Source: Chitinophagaceae bacterium
GTDB taxonomy: Bacteria; Bacteroidota; Bacteroidia; Chitinophagales; Chitinophagaceae
Direction: 5' to 3'
DNA length: 51,455 nucleotides
Assembly (NCBI GenBank): GCA_028288595.1
Contig: JAQBNK010000031.1
Coordinates: forward strand, 1 to 51,455
The notes under the pieces are model-generated. The model had not been told where the DNA came from. It saw nothing but the letters and a program-made list of their open reading frames with translations, and ran no database searches. The stretch's first letter is position 1, and each line of letters starts with the position of its first letter. Below are positions 16,229-25,323 of the stretch, in pieces. A program made the translations under genes and the position numbers.

Positions 16229-16981
16229 ATGAAAAAAATCCCACTTTCCATATTGATCTTATTTCTTTGTATTTGTTCCTATTGCCAGAAGATTGTACCC
16301 ATTCAACCAGACCGTCCCGATCAAACCGAATCACCCTTAACGGTTCCGGTGAGACATTTCCAGGCAGAGATTGGATTGCTGTTTGAAAGAGCTAACCAAT
16401 TAAGTAAACGATACCTGCTTCCCGGTACCTTATTAAAACTGGGTATTACACCAACTATGGATCTCAGGTTGATTACAGAATTTGAGAAAACTCAGTTTAT
16501 AGGATATAAAACAAATGGATTAACACCTGTAAAAATCGGTTTTAAAAAAAGATTTGTGGAGGAGCATGGAGCTTTGCCGGCTATTGCGTTTTTAGCTCAT
16601 ATTGCCCTACCTGGCTTAGCCGCAAAAGAATTGAAAGCGAAATATTATGCACCCTCCTTTTTGTTTGCAATGCAACATACCATCTCTGAGAAAATATCTA
16701 TAGGATATAATCTTGGTGCAGAATGGGACGGTGAAAACACACAGCCTGTCTTCATCTATACCTTGACTTCTGGTTTTTCTTTAACGGAAAAGTTAGGGTG
16801 TTATACAGAGGTTTTTGGATCTGCTTCAAGAATCGAACAAATGGAGCATAATATAAATGGGGGATTCAGCTACTTAGTACGCAATAACATTATGGTTGAT
16901 ATTTCTGCCGGTGCAGGTCTCACACAAAATGCTCCTGATTATTTTATCGGGTTGGGTTTTTCTATACGCCTAAGGGACTAA
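16229..16981 (+). CDS. Outer-membrane beta-barrel protein of the MetA-pathway (phenol_MetA_deg-like) type
   Basis: The 250-aa protein has a signal peptide (MKKIPLSILILFLCICSYCQ) and then a beta-rich body with alternating amphipathic strands and the early IQPDRPDQTESP motif typical of Bacteroidota 'transporter' proteins placed in the phenol_MetA_deg family. The C-terminus ends with a strand of aromatic/hydrophobic alternation (YFIGLGFSIRLRD), as in outer-membrane barrels. The substrate is unknown and the family name is historical. It has its own -7 box and a shared terminator with the convergent Fe-S gene. Confidence 0.6.
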   Translation: MKKIPLSILILFLCICSYCQKIVPIQPDRPDQTESPLTVPVRHFQAEIGLLFERANQLSKRYLLPGTLLKLGITPTMDLRLITEFEKTQFIGYKTNGLTPVKIGFKKRFVEEHGALPAIAFLAHIALPGLAAKELKAKYYAPSFLFAMQHTISEKISIGYNLGAEWDGENTQPVFIYTLTSGFSLTEKLGCYTEVFGSASRIEQMEHNINGGFSYLVRNNIMVDISAGAGLTQNAPDYFIGLGFSIRLRD

Positions 16982-16986
16982 AAGCA

Positions 16987-17020
16987 AAGAAGGGAACAGT
17001 GCTGCACCGCTCCCTTCTTT
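16987..17020. terminator. Bidirectional terminator between convergent genes
   Basis: AAGAAGGGA (16987-16995) pairs with TCCCTTCTT (17011-17019); an inner GTGC-t-GCAC can stack inside. T follows on the plus strand and A precedes it, so it can serve both converging genes. Confidence 0.85.
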
Positions 17021-17042
17021 TGTTGTAGAATGAAAATCGTTT

Positions 17043-17384
17043 TTATACTGCAAATGAAGTGCCGCAACCGCAAGTACTGGAAGCATTTGGGTTATTAAAC
17101 GTAAACCCACGGCTGTTTAATCCATCCTGCCAGTCGATGAGCATTCCAAATAAATACATTTCGTGAGATTTATTCATGATGAAACTCAGGTCTTTATATT
17201 CGAAAGTGGCGTCTTCATCAGTTTGTTCATCAAAACCCAATACATAACTAAGCCCGCTGCAACCACCGCCCTTCACTCCTATTCTCAACATTTTTTTCTG
17301 ATCAAAACTTTCCTCATTCATGAGGCGTTTAATCTCCTCAATGGCAGAATCCGAGAATTTAACCGGTGCAGCAAGTGTTTCCAT
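17043..17384 (-). CDS. A-type iron-sulfur cluster carrier (IscA/SufA/ErpA family)
   Basis: A-type carriers hold and pass on [2Fe-2S] or [4Fe-4S] clusters during Fe-S protein maturation. The 113-aa protein has the three signature cysteines: C42 in GGGCSGLSY and C105/C107 in the C-terminal CGCGTSF. Length and spacing are standard. Which member of the family it represents (IscA, SufA or ErpA) cannot be told from sequence, and no suf or isc genes are nearby. A -7 box (TAAATTTG on the minus strand, 17402-17409) gives a leader of about 14 nt. Confidence 0.93.
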   Translation of the reverse strand: METLAAPVKFSDSAIEEIKRLMNEESFDQKKMLRIGVKGGGCSGLSYVLGFDEQTDEDATFEYKDLSFIMNKSHEMYLFGMLIDWQDGLNSRGFTFNNPNASSTCGCGTSFAV

Positions 17385-17401
17385 AACTTGAATACTTTAT
17401 G

Positions 17402-17409
17402 CAAATTTA
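17402..17409 (-). promoter_or_regulatory. -7 promoter box for the Fe-S carrier gene
   Basis: On the minus strand this reads TAAATTTG, matching TAnnTTTG, about 18 bp upstream of the ATG at 17384. Confidence 0.5.
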
Positions 17410-17481
17410 CGAATCAACTGATTTGACAGCATAAAGAGCTTTTACGTTTAACGAAAAAATGTGCCTATATGGCTCAATACT

Positions 17482-17489
17482 TACTTTTG
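17482..17489 (+). promoter_or_regulatory. -7 promoter box that argues for a TTG start downstream
   Basis: TACTTTTG matches TAnnTTTG. The predicted transcription start (about 17493) lies after the GTG at 17461, so translation of the next gene more likely begins at TTG 17506. Confidence 0.45.
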
Positions 17490-17505
17490 TATCAAAACCA
17501 ACAGA

Positions 17506-18006
17506 TTGGAAACCACCACGATCATTATCATTATTGCTATTATCGTAATTGCCGGTGCCCTGGCTATTATGCTGCGGAAAAAAAATACTGAGGTTGACCC
17601 GGTGCGGGGAACCGATAATTATTCACGGCAATTACAATTACAGGCTTATGAAAGATTAGCCCTTTTAGTAGATCGCATTGCCTTACCCAATCTTATTCAG
17701 CGTACGAATCAGCCAGGTTTATCGGCAAAAGATATGCAGTTATTATTAACCCGTATTATCAGGGAAGAGTTTGATTATAATATCTCCCAGCAGATATATG
17801 TTTCTGCCGATGCATGGAAAGCGGTTAAAAATTTAAAGGAGCAAAATCAGTTAGCCATCAATCAATTGGCTAATGCTTTACCTCCAAATGCAACTGCAAT
17901 GGATCTGAATAAGATCATTATTGATTTTCTTATGCATGATAAGAAAGGCAGCCTGCATGAAATAGTAGGTGAAGTATTGAGCTTTGAAGCCAAAAGAATT
18001 ATGTAA
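17506..18006 (+). CDS. Conserved membrane-anchored protein of Bacteroidota, function unknown (DUF7935-like)
   Basis: The start is placed at TTG 17506, just after the -7 box at 17482-17489; an in-frame GTG at 17461 would begin before the predicted transcript. The 166-aa product has one N-terminal membrane span (TTTIIIIIAIIVIAGALAIM), a Lys-rich stop-transfer KKNTEV and a soluble helical domain with LQAYERLALLVDRI, ..IIREEFDYNISQQIYVS and VKNLKEQNQLAINQLA. It resembles a conserved Bacteroidota family I believe is DUF7935, but that is from memory. It lies 35 bp before the mutase gene and may be co-transcribed with it. Confidence 0.6.
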   Translation: METTTIIIIIAIIVIAGALAIMLRKKNTEVDPVRGTDNYSRQLQLQAYERLALLVDRIALPNLIQRTNQPGLSAKDMQLLLTRIIREEFDYNISQQIYVSADAWKAVKNLKEQNQLAINQLANALPPNATAMDLNKIIIDFLMHDKKGSLHEIVGEVLSFEAKRIM

Positions 18007-18041
18007 CCAGACTTTAAAATCTTCTTATAACAAGATTGTTT

Positions 18042-19604
18042 ATGCCTGAAGACAAAGCAAGATTTACCGACAGCGGGATTGAAATAAAAGAGCTCTATAC
18101 AGAAAAGGATGTTTCATCTAATATTAGTGAGCAGCCCGGATCCTTTCCTTTTACCCGCGGTGTGCAGGCCGATATGTACCGGGGGAAACCATGGACAATG
18201 CGGCAGTATGCAGGGTTTTCAACCGCTGAAGAAAGTAACAGGCGTTACCATTATTTATTATCTCAGGGTGTTACCGGTTTAAGTGTAGCATTTGATCTTC
18301 CTACCCAGATTGGCTATGATAGTGATCATGCTTTAGCTGAAGGTGAAGTTGGAAAAGTTGGAGTGGCCATTGATAATTTAGAAGATATGGAAAGGCTCTT
18401 CGATGGAATTGGACTGGAAAAAATTTCCACATCAATGACCATCAATGCCACCGGTTTTATTTTGCTTGCATTGTATGTAGCCCTTGCAAAAAAGCAGGGT
18501 GCCGATCTTAAAAAATTAACCGGCACTATTCAAAATGATATTTTAAAAGAATACGCTGCAAGAGGCACCTATATATATCCGCCCAAACCTTCTATGCGCA
18601 TCATTACCGATATTTTTGAATGGTGCAGTAAAGAAGTTCCAAAATGGAATACGATATCTATTTCCGGCTATCACATTCGCGAAGCAGGAAGTACAGCCGT
18701 ACAGGAAATTGCTTTTACATTAAGTAATGGAAAGGCATATGTAAAGTCGGCTCTGGAAAAAGGACTGGACATTAACGTTTTTGGTAAACGACTCTCCTTC
18801 TTTTTTAATTCGCATAATAATTTGTTTGAAGAGGTTGCAAAGTTTAGAGCCGCTAGAAGAATGTGGGCCAGGATGATGAAAGAACTGGGCGCCACTGATC
18901 CCAAAGCCATGATGCTTCGCTTTCATACACAAACCGGCGGTTCAACGCTAACGGCGCAGCAACCGCTAAATAATATCGCACGGGTTACAGTACAAACATT
19001 AGCAGCGGTATTGGGAGGTACCCAAAGTTTACACACCAATGGTTATGACGAAGCGCTGAATCTTCCTACTGAAGAAGCCGCGGGAATTGCATTACGTACA
19101 CAACAGATTATTGCCTTTGAAAGTGGTGTGGCAGATACCGTAGATCCGCTTGCCGGTTCTTATTTTATCGAGGCATTAACTAATGAGGTTGAAGAAAAGG
19201 CGCAGGAGTTAATCAGCGCAATTGATGCGATGGGTGGAAGTGTTGCTGCTATTGAGCAGGGTTTTATTCAAAATGAGATCGCACATAGTGCCTACGAATA
19301 CCAGCGGCAAATTGAAAATGGTAAAAAAATTATTGTAGGGGTCAATAAATTTCAAACAGATAAATCGGGACAAATGCCTGCTTTCAGAATTGATGATAGC
19401 ATAAGAACTTTTCAATCAGAAAGAATAGAAAAATTAAAGAAGAACCGTTCCTCTGAAAATATTCAACGTTGTTTACAGCAACTTCAGGAAGCCGCGGCAA
19501 CTAATAAAAATATAATGCCTTTTGTAATAGATGCAGTTGAACAATATTGTACACTGGGTGAAATAGCAGATACACTTAGGAAAGTCTTTGGCGAATACAA
19601 ATAA
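18042..19604 (+). CDS. Methylmalonyl-CoA mutase family catalytic chain without a B12-binding domain
   Basis: The enzyme family interconverts methylmalonyl-CoA and succinyl-CoA by a B12 radical mechanism. The start is placed at ATG 18042 rather than the TTG two codons earlier. The 520-aa chain covers the TIM-barrel substrate domain only: [73 protein letters not shown] and [10 protein letters not shown]. Residues matching the methylmalonyl-CoA specificity set are present (Tyr56 in QYAGF, Arg186 in SMRII, His211 in GYHIRE); isobutyryl-CoA mutases have Phe and Gln at the first two. The C-terminal cobalamin domain (DXHXXG) is absent and no gene for it lies nearby, so a separate small subunit must be encoded elsewhere. 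Confidence 0.9.
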   Translation: MPEDKARFTDSGIEIKELYTEKDVSSNISEQPGSFPFTRGVQADMYRGKPWTMRQYAGFSTAEESNRRYHYLLSQGVTGLSVAFDLPTQIGYDSDHALAEGEVGKVGVAIDNLEDMERLFDGIGLEKISTSMTINATGFILLALYVALAKKQGADLKKLTGTIQNDILKEYAARGTYIYPPKPSMRIITDIFEWCSKEVPKWNTISISGYHIREAGSTAVQEIAFTLSNGKAYVKSALEKGLDINVFGKRLSFFFNSHNNLFEEVAKFRAARRMWARMMKELGATDPKAMMLRFHTQTGGSTLTAQQPLNNIARVTVQTLAAVLGGTQSLHTNGYDEALNLPTEEAAGIALRTQQIIAFESGVADTVDPLAGSYFIEALTNEVEEKAQELISAIDAMGGSVAAIEQGFIQNEIAHSAYEYQRQIENGKKIIVGVNKFQTDKSGQMPAFRIDDSIRTFQSERIEKLKKNRSSENIQRCLQQLQEAAATNKNIMPFVIDAVEQYCTLGEIADTLRKVFGEYK

Positions 19605-19636
19605 CCCAAAAAAACCATGACCAAATTTTAACCAGG

Positions 19637-19897
19637 TTATATTTTTGGGCGGCGGCGTTGTATCAACTTATTTCCCTGCAGCTCTTTTCTTACGTTTTCT
19701 ACAAATTCGGGATGAAGTTCTCTTATAGTATTTGTCATACCCTGGTTATAATAACCTTCTTTAAGAGAATTTTGCCTGCGTTGTTTACTGCAGTCCTTAC
19801 AAACTTTCATTCTTTCATCAGCCGCTTTTTTATCGCGGTAAAAATCATCAAGGGATTTCCATTGCTTGCAATCATTGCATAACTTTCCTTCAATCAT
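19637..19897 (-). CDS. Small CxxC zinc-ribbon-like protein, function unknown
   Basis: The 86-aa protein has two CxxC pairs, CNDC near residue 7 and CKDC near residue 33, with the intervening WKSLDDFYRDKKAADERM, an arrangement that fits a treble-clef or zinc-ribbon fold. The first half resembles zinc modules seen in small Bacteroidota proteins and in recombination endonuclease VII-like proteins, but the His/Asn catalytic residues of an HNH nuclease are not visible. The C-terminus is basic (KLIQRRRPKI). Binding of nucleic acid is plausible. It converges on the mutase gene. Confidence 0.6.
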   Translation of the reverse strand: MIEGKLCNDCKQWKSLDDFYRDKKAADERMKVCKDCSKQRRQNSLKEGYYNQGMTNTIRELHPEFVENVRKELQGNKLIQRRRPKI

Positions 19898-20220
19898 AAT
19901 TTGTAATTTGATTCGGCTAGCATGAAATCATTAATTAGCCTGTAGGCAATAGTTATATTGTTCAGTTAATTAACTAATAGAATCCGGTAAAGACATGAAA
20001 GAGATTTAGGGTCCAATACAGGAAACAGCTAACAATAATTTTTAAAAAATGGGATTTTCAAAAGGCAGAGTGCCTTTGTATAATTCTCGGATATTCCGGT
20101 AAAACAAAGGAACAAAAAAAAGAGAAGGTTTACTAATAAAATATAGCTTTCGTGAAAAAAAATTTCAACAAAAAGAAAAACTGCTGAGGGATTTACACAT
20201 AAATATTAAAGATAAAAAAT
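19898..20220. other. 323-bp AT-rich intergenic region with one perfect hairpin
   Basis: No gene of usable length is seen. The clearest element is the perfect stem-loop AAAGGCA-gag-TGCCTTT at 20061-20077, with no T-run, so a regulatory site is as likely as a terminator. A smaller dyad, GGCTA...TAGCC, lies near 19914-19939. No TAnnTTTG box was found before the downstream gene. Confidence 0.5.
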
Positions 20221-20955
20221 ATGCAAATTTGGATTTCACAGCATAAGGATGAAGTTTCTGAAAAAGCCGCAAAAAAAATTGTTGAATTATTACAGCCTGC
20301 TTCTTCTCCCTTAATATGTATTGCATCAGGTGATAGCCCGAAAGGTATCTATAAAGAATTTGCCAGCTTAAAAAAATCAGTTCCAGCAATAATGAATTGG
20401 AATTATGTTGGACTGGATGAATGGGTTGGTATGAATGAAACAACTGAAGGCAGCTGTTCCTTCCACTTAATGAATGATTTAATAAATCCTCTTGAAATTA
20501 AAAAAGAAAAACTTTGTTTATTTAATGGCAGCGCAGAAAACCTGGAGAAAGAATGTGACAGGATCGAAAATTTTATTTCCGAACATAACGGGATAGACGT
20601 GGCTATTGTGGGTCTTGGATTGAACGGGCATATTGCAATGAATGACCCAGGTACGTCGCGGTTGCTGAGATCGCATGTATCTGTTATTGCGAAACAAACT
20701 CAGGAGACTGGACAAAAATATTTTACAACTCCCCGGCCACTCACGCATGGTATTACAATAGGATTAGCAACCTTAATGGAAGCACGTTTTATTATTTTAA
20801 TTGCACTGGGAAGTAAAAAAGCAGGTGCAGTTAAACAGATGCTTACAGCAGAAAAATCTGAACAGGTTCCCAGTACACTTATACGCGGCCACCCAGGATT
20901 AACTATTTATCTTGATGAAGAGGCCGCGGCATTCATTCCAAACGAGCTTAGGTAA
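20221..20955 (+). CDS. Hexosamine-6-phosphate deaminase, closer to galactosamine-6-phosphate deaminase (AgaI-like) than to NagB
   Basis: The 244-aa protein belongs to the NagB/6-phosphogluconolactonase superfamily, which opens amino-sugar phosphates to a ketose phosphate and ammonia. Landmarks are IASGDSPKGIYKEF (phosphate loop), LDEWVGM (NagB has DEYVG), the active-site VGLGLNGHIAMNDPG, and RPLTHGITIGLATLMEA. The LDEW and R-P-x-T-x-GITxGL motifs match E. coli AgaI better than NagB. The start codon is the ATG at 20221. There is no adjacent amino-sugar operon, so substrate assignment is an inference from motifs. Confidence 0.8.
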   Translation: MQIWISQHKDEVSEKAAKKIVELLQPASSPLICIASGDSPKGIYKEFASLKKSVPAIMNWNYVGLDEWVGMNETTEGSCSFHLMNDLINPLEIKKEKLCLFNGSAENLEKECDRIENFISEHNGIDVAIVGLGLNGHIAMNDPGTSRLLRSHVSVIAKQTQETGQKYFTTPRPLTHGITIGLATLMEARFIILIALGSKKAGAVKQMLTAEKSEQVPSTLIRGHPGLTIYLDEEAAAFIPNELR

Positions 20956-20969
20956 GGAATGAAAGTTTA

Positions 20970-22091
20970 TCAGTTTAAACGGGTAATAAAAAGCGTAGCT
21001 GCTTCATTCACTTCTGTATGCCTCTCTACGAGCGCCTGGTGGCCACCCGGCTTAACGGTCACCAGCTCTGCCTGCGGTAAAGACTTTTCCATATAACGAC
21101 TGGCATTGGGCCTGGTTAAGCGGTCTTTATCAGCTGCAATAATCAGCGCAGGCACCTGTATATTTTTCAGCTCCCTGCTTACATCATAATTAAACATACC
21201 CAACACTCCACGGGCAGTAACTGCAGGAGGGGCAAGCGTAGAAAGTAAAGTAATATGATCTAATTGTTTACCTGTCTGCGTTCCGGCAAATGTGAGATAG
21301 CGGGTCATGATATGTGAGTTACCGTTCAGATAACTCATCCACCTCGAGAGCCAGATTATCGGAGACAGACCGATCAAAATATAACAAAGCGGAGTTAATA
21401 CCGGCTTTTGTATCGCTGTTAAGAATTTGCTGAATAGAATAGTTCTAACAGGATTGATATAAGTTGTATGCTCAAGGATAATTCCTTTAATATTTGTTGT
21501 TAACTGGTGATGATGTTTGGCAAGAAGTGTAAGAATGATCATTCCACCAATGCTATGTCCCCACAACACAGGATTTTTTGCACCTGTATATTCGATCACC
21601 GTATTCAGATCTTTCGCCATTTTTGAAAGCGAGAAGTCGTTGTTACCCGGTCTTGTTGATTTACCAAGCCCCGGCAAATCGATCATGATTAACCGATAGT
21701 TGTGTTCGAAATATCTTTTTTGATAGAACCATGATTTAATGTTCGAGTTCCAGCCATGAATAAAAATAATTGTTTGTCCATCCTGTTTACCATAATATTC
21801 TACATTGATTATATTTCCATCACGACTCTTGATCTTTTCGGTTGTGCCTGCTTTAAACATGTAGGGTTCCTCTTCCCCGTTTCTTTTTTTACTGATAAGA
21901 AAGCGGACGAGAAATTTCCCAAAAAAGATATATAGCCCGATTGCTACGAGGATATACAGGCACTTGTGAGCATAATTATCATATGCTGTATCATGATAAC
22001 GATCCCACTCGCGCCAGAAATAATAGCCGGCAAAAAAGAAGGCCACTGATAACAGATCAGCCAATAAACGAAACAGCAATAACAAAGGCAT
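20970..22091 (-). CDS. Membrane-anchored alpha/beta hydrolase
   Basis: The 373-aa protein starts at ATG 22091 (an in-frame GTG nine codons earlier is less likely). Two N-terminal membrane helices (about 2-26 and 44-64) precede an alpha/beta hydrolase domain with the oxyanion HGWNS, the nucleophile elbow GHSIGG (Ser180) and a late aspartate and histidine (ADKDRLTRP, GGHQALVE). The fold suggests an esterase, lipase or haloperoxidase-type enzyme facing the cytoplasm or the periplasmic face of the membrane; the substrate is unknown. It converges on the deaminase gene with a 14-bp gap. Confidence 0.85.
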   Translation of the reverse strand: MPLLLLFRLLADLLSVAFFFAGYYFWREWDRYHDTAYDNYAHKCLYILVAIGLYIFFGKFLVRFLISKKRNGEEEPYMFKAGTTEKIKSRDGNIINVEYYGKQDGQTIIFIHGWNSNIKSWFYQKRYFEHNYRLIMIDLPGLGKSTRPGNNDFSLSKMAKDLNTVIEYTGAKNPVLWGHSIGGMIILTLLAKHHHQLTTNIKGIILEHTTYINPVRTILFSKFLTAIQKPVLTPLCYILIGLSPIIWLSRWMSYLNGNSHIMTRYLTFAGTQTGKQLDHITLLSTLAPPAVTARGVLGMFNYDVSRELKNIQVPALIIAADKDRLTRPNASRYMEKSLPQAELVTVKPGGHQALVERHTEVNEAATLFITRLN

Positions 22092-22196
22092 ACGAAGTTT
22101 TATATAGCATGAAAGCACAGCTTATGCCAATAAAAATGCTGCAGGCGGCTATTAAACTCTTTCTAAACTTTCCAGGATGATAAAGTTCTCTTTTGC

Positions 22197-22976
22197 TTAT
22201 TCATGCACAACTAATATAGGCAGTTCGTTTTGGTACGATAATCCTTTCGTCGTGCTTTTTTTAAACATTCTTTCAAATAATGAATGTTCTTTTTGAACAG
22301 CAATAATGAGGTCAATGTTCTTATCAGCAGCAAAAAGATTAAGTGCTTCATCCACATCGAATAACCGCATGAAATAAAATTCAGGGTTGAATTCTGAGAA
22401 CATATTTTCAAGTGTGACTCTTTCTTTTTCGTATGATTCTGTCAGGGATACATAGTGCTGGGGATCCACGTTCACAATATGGAACATGGGATTGAAGGCT
22501 TTAAGAAAATCTTTGATCGGCATTGAAGGTGTAACATTAAATGCATTGCGAAAATCAGTCGCAAGCATTACATTCTTGATTTCACGATAGTGGGCTTTTT
22601 CCGGCACGATCAATACCGGTGCAGCTTTTGTTCCGGAGAATTTAAGTGTATTACTTCCAATGAATATTTTAGATAACCCGCTCTTGCCTGTAATACCCAT
22701 AATTACAAGATCTGCCCGGCGGTGACGAACTGCTTTTTCAAAGTCATCAATAAAACTGCTTCCATGATGTGCAAGTGTTTCTACGCTACCTTTAAATCCA
22801 AGCTCTGTTTTTAGATCATTCAGTTTTTTCTCTTCCGCCGGTCCGTCAGATGCTTTAGTATAATGATGATAAAGAAGGACGTTTGGACTGTCTTGGGCAG
22901 ACAATAATTGAACTGCATATTTTGCGGCATGCAAAGAAGTTTCTGAATAATCAACAGGAATAATAACGGTATTCAT
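22197..22976 (-). CDS. Universal stress protein, tandem UspA domains
   Basis: The 259-aa protein holds two UspA domains (about 1-145 and 146-259). The first has the full nucleotide-binding pattern: VIIPVDYSETS at the start, VIMGITGKSGLSKIFIGSN (G-x2-G-x9-G-S-N) and PVLIVPE. The second keeps the fold but lacks the glycine-rich loop, so only the first is likely to bind ATP. Usp proteins accumulate under starvation and stress. It is a single gene, with no promoter box I can identify in the 180-bp gap to the fucosidase. Confidence 0.9.
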   Translation of the reverse strand: MNTVIIPVDYSETSLHAAKYAVQLLSAQDSPNVLLYHHYTKASDGPAEEKKLNDLKTELGFKGSVETLAHHGSSFIDDFEKAVRHRRADLVIMGITGKSGLSKIFIGSNTLKFSGTKAAPVLIVPEKAHYREIKNVMLATDFRNAFNVTPSMPIKDFLKAFNPMFHIVNVDPQHYVSLTESYEKERVTLENMFSEFNPEFYFMRLFDVDEALNLFAADKNIDLIIAVQKEHSLFERMFKKSTTKGLSYQNELPILVVHE

Positions 22977-23159
22977 TGACGATTGTTTAAGTGGTTAAGC
23001 CAGCAATGTAAGATTTTTGCCTTGAAAGAAGAATAAATACAAGGATAATTATACTGATTATAAAGACGCTGGGTAATATGATAATAAGAAAAACGAGCTT
23101 TATCTTAGAGCGTTACTATAGTTTATCAAGGCCAGTATTAATCCCCATAACTAACCGCA

Positions 23160-24488
23160 ATGAAACGATTATTCTTTACGTGTTTTGTAAGTTGCTTTTC
23201 TCTTACTCCTTTTTGCCAGTCTTATCAGCCATCGCAGGCAAATCTTGAACAAAGGCAGCAATTCAGGGACATGAAATTTGGTATGTTCATTCACTGGGGA
23301 GCTTTTAGCGTACCTGGTTCGGGTGAGTGGGTTATGAATGAGCGGAGAATACCGGTTACCTCTTATCACCGGCTGATTAATTTTTTCAATCCCATCCATT
23401 ACGATCCCAAAAAATGGGTGGAGTCAGCCAAAAATGCGGGTATGAAATATATCACTTTTATTACCCGGCATCACGACGGATTTAGTAACTGGGATACAAA
23501 ACAATCAGACTGGAAAATCACTAATACGCCTTATGAAAAGGATGCTTTTAGGATGCTTGCAGATGAATGTCATCACCAGGGAATAAGATTATTTGTTTAT
23601 TATTCGTTGCTTGACTGGAGCCGTGACGATTACCCTTATGAAACTGGTCGTACCGGAAAATATTCCGGCCGGAAAAATAAAAGTAATTATGAGAGCTACC
23701 TCCGTTTTATGAAAGCACAGTTAACGGAACTGCTTACAAACTATGGTGAAATAGCAGGGGTTTGGTTTGATGGACACTGGGACCAGACTGCACCGGAAGG
23801 AGCAACCGACAGAAGTTCAAAACTAAACTGGCATTATGATGAAATCTATAGTTTGATCCACCGGTTGCAACCTCAATGTCTTATAGGCAACAACCATCAT
23901 CTTACACCTTTTCCCGGCGAAGACTTCCAGATGTTCGAAAGAGATCTTCCGGGCGAAAATAAATCGGGCCTTAGCTTCCAGGAAGCTTCTCAACAACTGC
24001 CATTGGAAACCTGTGAAACAATGAACGACTCCTGGGGTTTTAATCTGGCAGATAAAAATTATAAATCTGTAAAACAACTTGTGCAATACCTCGTAAATGC
24101 GGCCGGCCGCGATGCTAATTTTTTATTGAACATCGGCCCCATGCCGGATGGAAACGTGCAGCCTGAATTTATTGATACTCTTGCATCAATAGGTAATTGG
24201 CTGAAGAACTATGGCGAATCAGTTTATGGCACAAGAGGAAATATTATTCCTCCGCAGGAATGGGGAGTAATAACAGAAAAAAATAAAAATTACTACGCTC
24301 ATATTTTAAAGCAGCCTAAACAATCTTTCATTTTCCTTCCTGGTATTACGAAAAAAATTACAGGTTGTAGCAGCATTGATAATAACAGTCCTGTAAAATT
24401 CAGGCAGGAGCCTGAAGGAGTTTTTATTGATATTACAGGATTAGTTCTTCAGGATATCGATACAATTTTACGGCTGAATATTAATTAA
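23160..24488 (+). CDS. Alpha-L-fucosidase, GH29, secreted
   Basis: The 442-aa protein begins with a signal peptide (about residues 1-20, ..TPFCQ) and the GH29 barrel opens with MKFGMFIHWGAFSVPG. The catalytic nucleophile is Asp204 in VWFDGHWD; HHDGF (104-108) is the conserved sugar-contacting stretch. The acid/base is not conserved in sequence across GH29 and is not assigned. A short C-terminal domain of about 80 residues follows. The enzyme should release terminal fucose from glycans. It stands alone, with a strong terminator behind it, and no fucose uptake genes are nearby. Confidence 0.93.
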   Translation: MKRLFFTCFVSCFSLTPFCQSYQPSQANLEQRQQFRDMKFGMFIHWGAFSVPGSGEWVMNERRIPVTSYHRLINFFNPIHYDPKKWVESAKNAGMKYITFITRHHDGFSNWDTKQSDWKITNTPYEKDAFRMLADECHHQGIRLFVYYSLLDWSRDDYPYETGRTGKYSGRKNKSNYESYLRFMKAQLTELLTNYGEIAGVWFDGHWDQTAPEGATDRSSKLNWHYDEIYSLIHRLQPQCLIGNNHHLTPFPGEDFQMFERDLPGENKSGLSFQEASQQLPLETCETMNDSWGFNLADKNYKSVKQLVQYLVNAAGRDANFLLNIGPMPDGNVQPEFIDTLASIGNWLKNYGESVYGTRGNIIPPQEWGVITEKNKNYYAHILKQPKQSFIFLPGITKKITGCSSIDNNSPVKFRQEPEGVFIDITGLVLQDIDTILRLNIN

Positions 24489-24515
24489 GCAGAAGATTTT
24501 TTTTAGTCATAATCT

Positions 24516-24556
24516 AAAACAGATAAGCCGGTCAGTGACCGGCTTATCTGTTTTTA
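24516..24556. terminator. Bidirectional terminator after the fucosidase gene
   Basis: A long perfect stem of AAAACAGATAAGCCGGTC with its complement (24516-24533 and 24537-24554), loop AGT, with flanking A and T runs, so it can end both the fucosidase and the convergent DUF4382-like gene. Confidence 0.95.
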
Positions 24557-24568
24557 TTTCAAATATAA

Positions 24569-25213
24569 TTAATGATGAAAATCGACTTCCTGCACTTTAG
24601 CCAGGTTGGCTAAAAACTTAGCATATAAAGCTGCATTTGTTGACGGTGAGATTACGATCTTCCCGCTTGTGCGATCTGCAATTTTTAAATCATTTTCTGT
24701 TACGCCCTGTGTTAACAATTCGAATTTAAAACTCGTAACTGCGGTATAATTTGTAGAACCACTGATAGTAACACTATCTTTTTCTGATTTGATTTCAAGC
24801 GCAGAACCCACTTCAAAAACAATAGGTGTAGACACTCCTGCTGCTGTATAAGTTCCTTCAAGTCTCAAAGCAGACTTTGTGCTTGTTGGTGCAAGCTGGA
24901 TCTTAAACTCCACTTTTTTATACACTCCTGCAACAAGATTTACAACAGCCATATTAACGGGAGCAAAAAGATCAACCTGAACATTAGCATCAGATTTAAT
25001 TTCAATCTTCGTACTATCAGATTTTTTTGCTTCAAATTTTACATATGACACTGAAGCCGTCCCTGCTGTCCAGGTGATATTAGCACCTTGTACAGGGGAA
25101 ACAATGGCTTTTAACTGGAATGCTACGCCCGAATTAAGACCACTGTCATTTTTAGCGCAACTAGCAAACAGTCCAAGAGCAATTACAAAAGAGGCAAGTT
25201 TTAAAAATTTCAT
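24569..25213 (-). CDS. DUF4382-like lipoprotein
   Basis: The start is placed at ATG 25213, which opens a lipoprotein signal (MKFLKLASFVIALGLFASC, Cys19); a TTG further upstream is unlikely. The 214-aa product is a beta-sandwich type protein with VDLFAPVNMAVVNLVAGVYKK and paired Thr/Ser-rich strands, fitting DUF4382, a Bacteroidota and gammaproteobacterial lipoprotein family of unknown function. It is probably anchored in the outer or inner membrane facing the periplasm. It is monocistronic between the fucosidase terminator and the K+ channel gene. Confidence 0.65.
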   Translation of the reverse strand: MKFLKLASFVIALGLFASCAKNDSGLNSGVAFQLKAIVSPVQGANITWTAGTASVSYVKFEAKKSDSTKIEIKSDANVQVDLFAPVNMAVVNLVAGVYKKVEFKIQLAPTSTKSALRLEGTYTAAGVSTPIVFEVGSALEIKSEKDSVTISGSTNYTAVTSFKFELLTQGVTENDLKIADRTSGKIVISPSTNAALYAKFLANLAKVQEVDFHH

Positions 25214-25323
25214 AGAAATCAATTTTATTTTATGCTGTCTAGATACGAAAAGGTAGAAAAAGTGTTGCCCAGCCAAATATTATTTTTTATATATAAAATT
25301 TTAATAATTATAAGACCTTGCTT

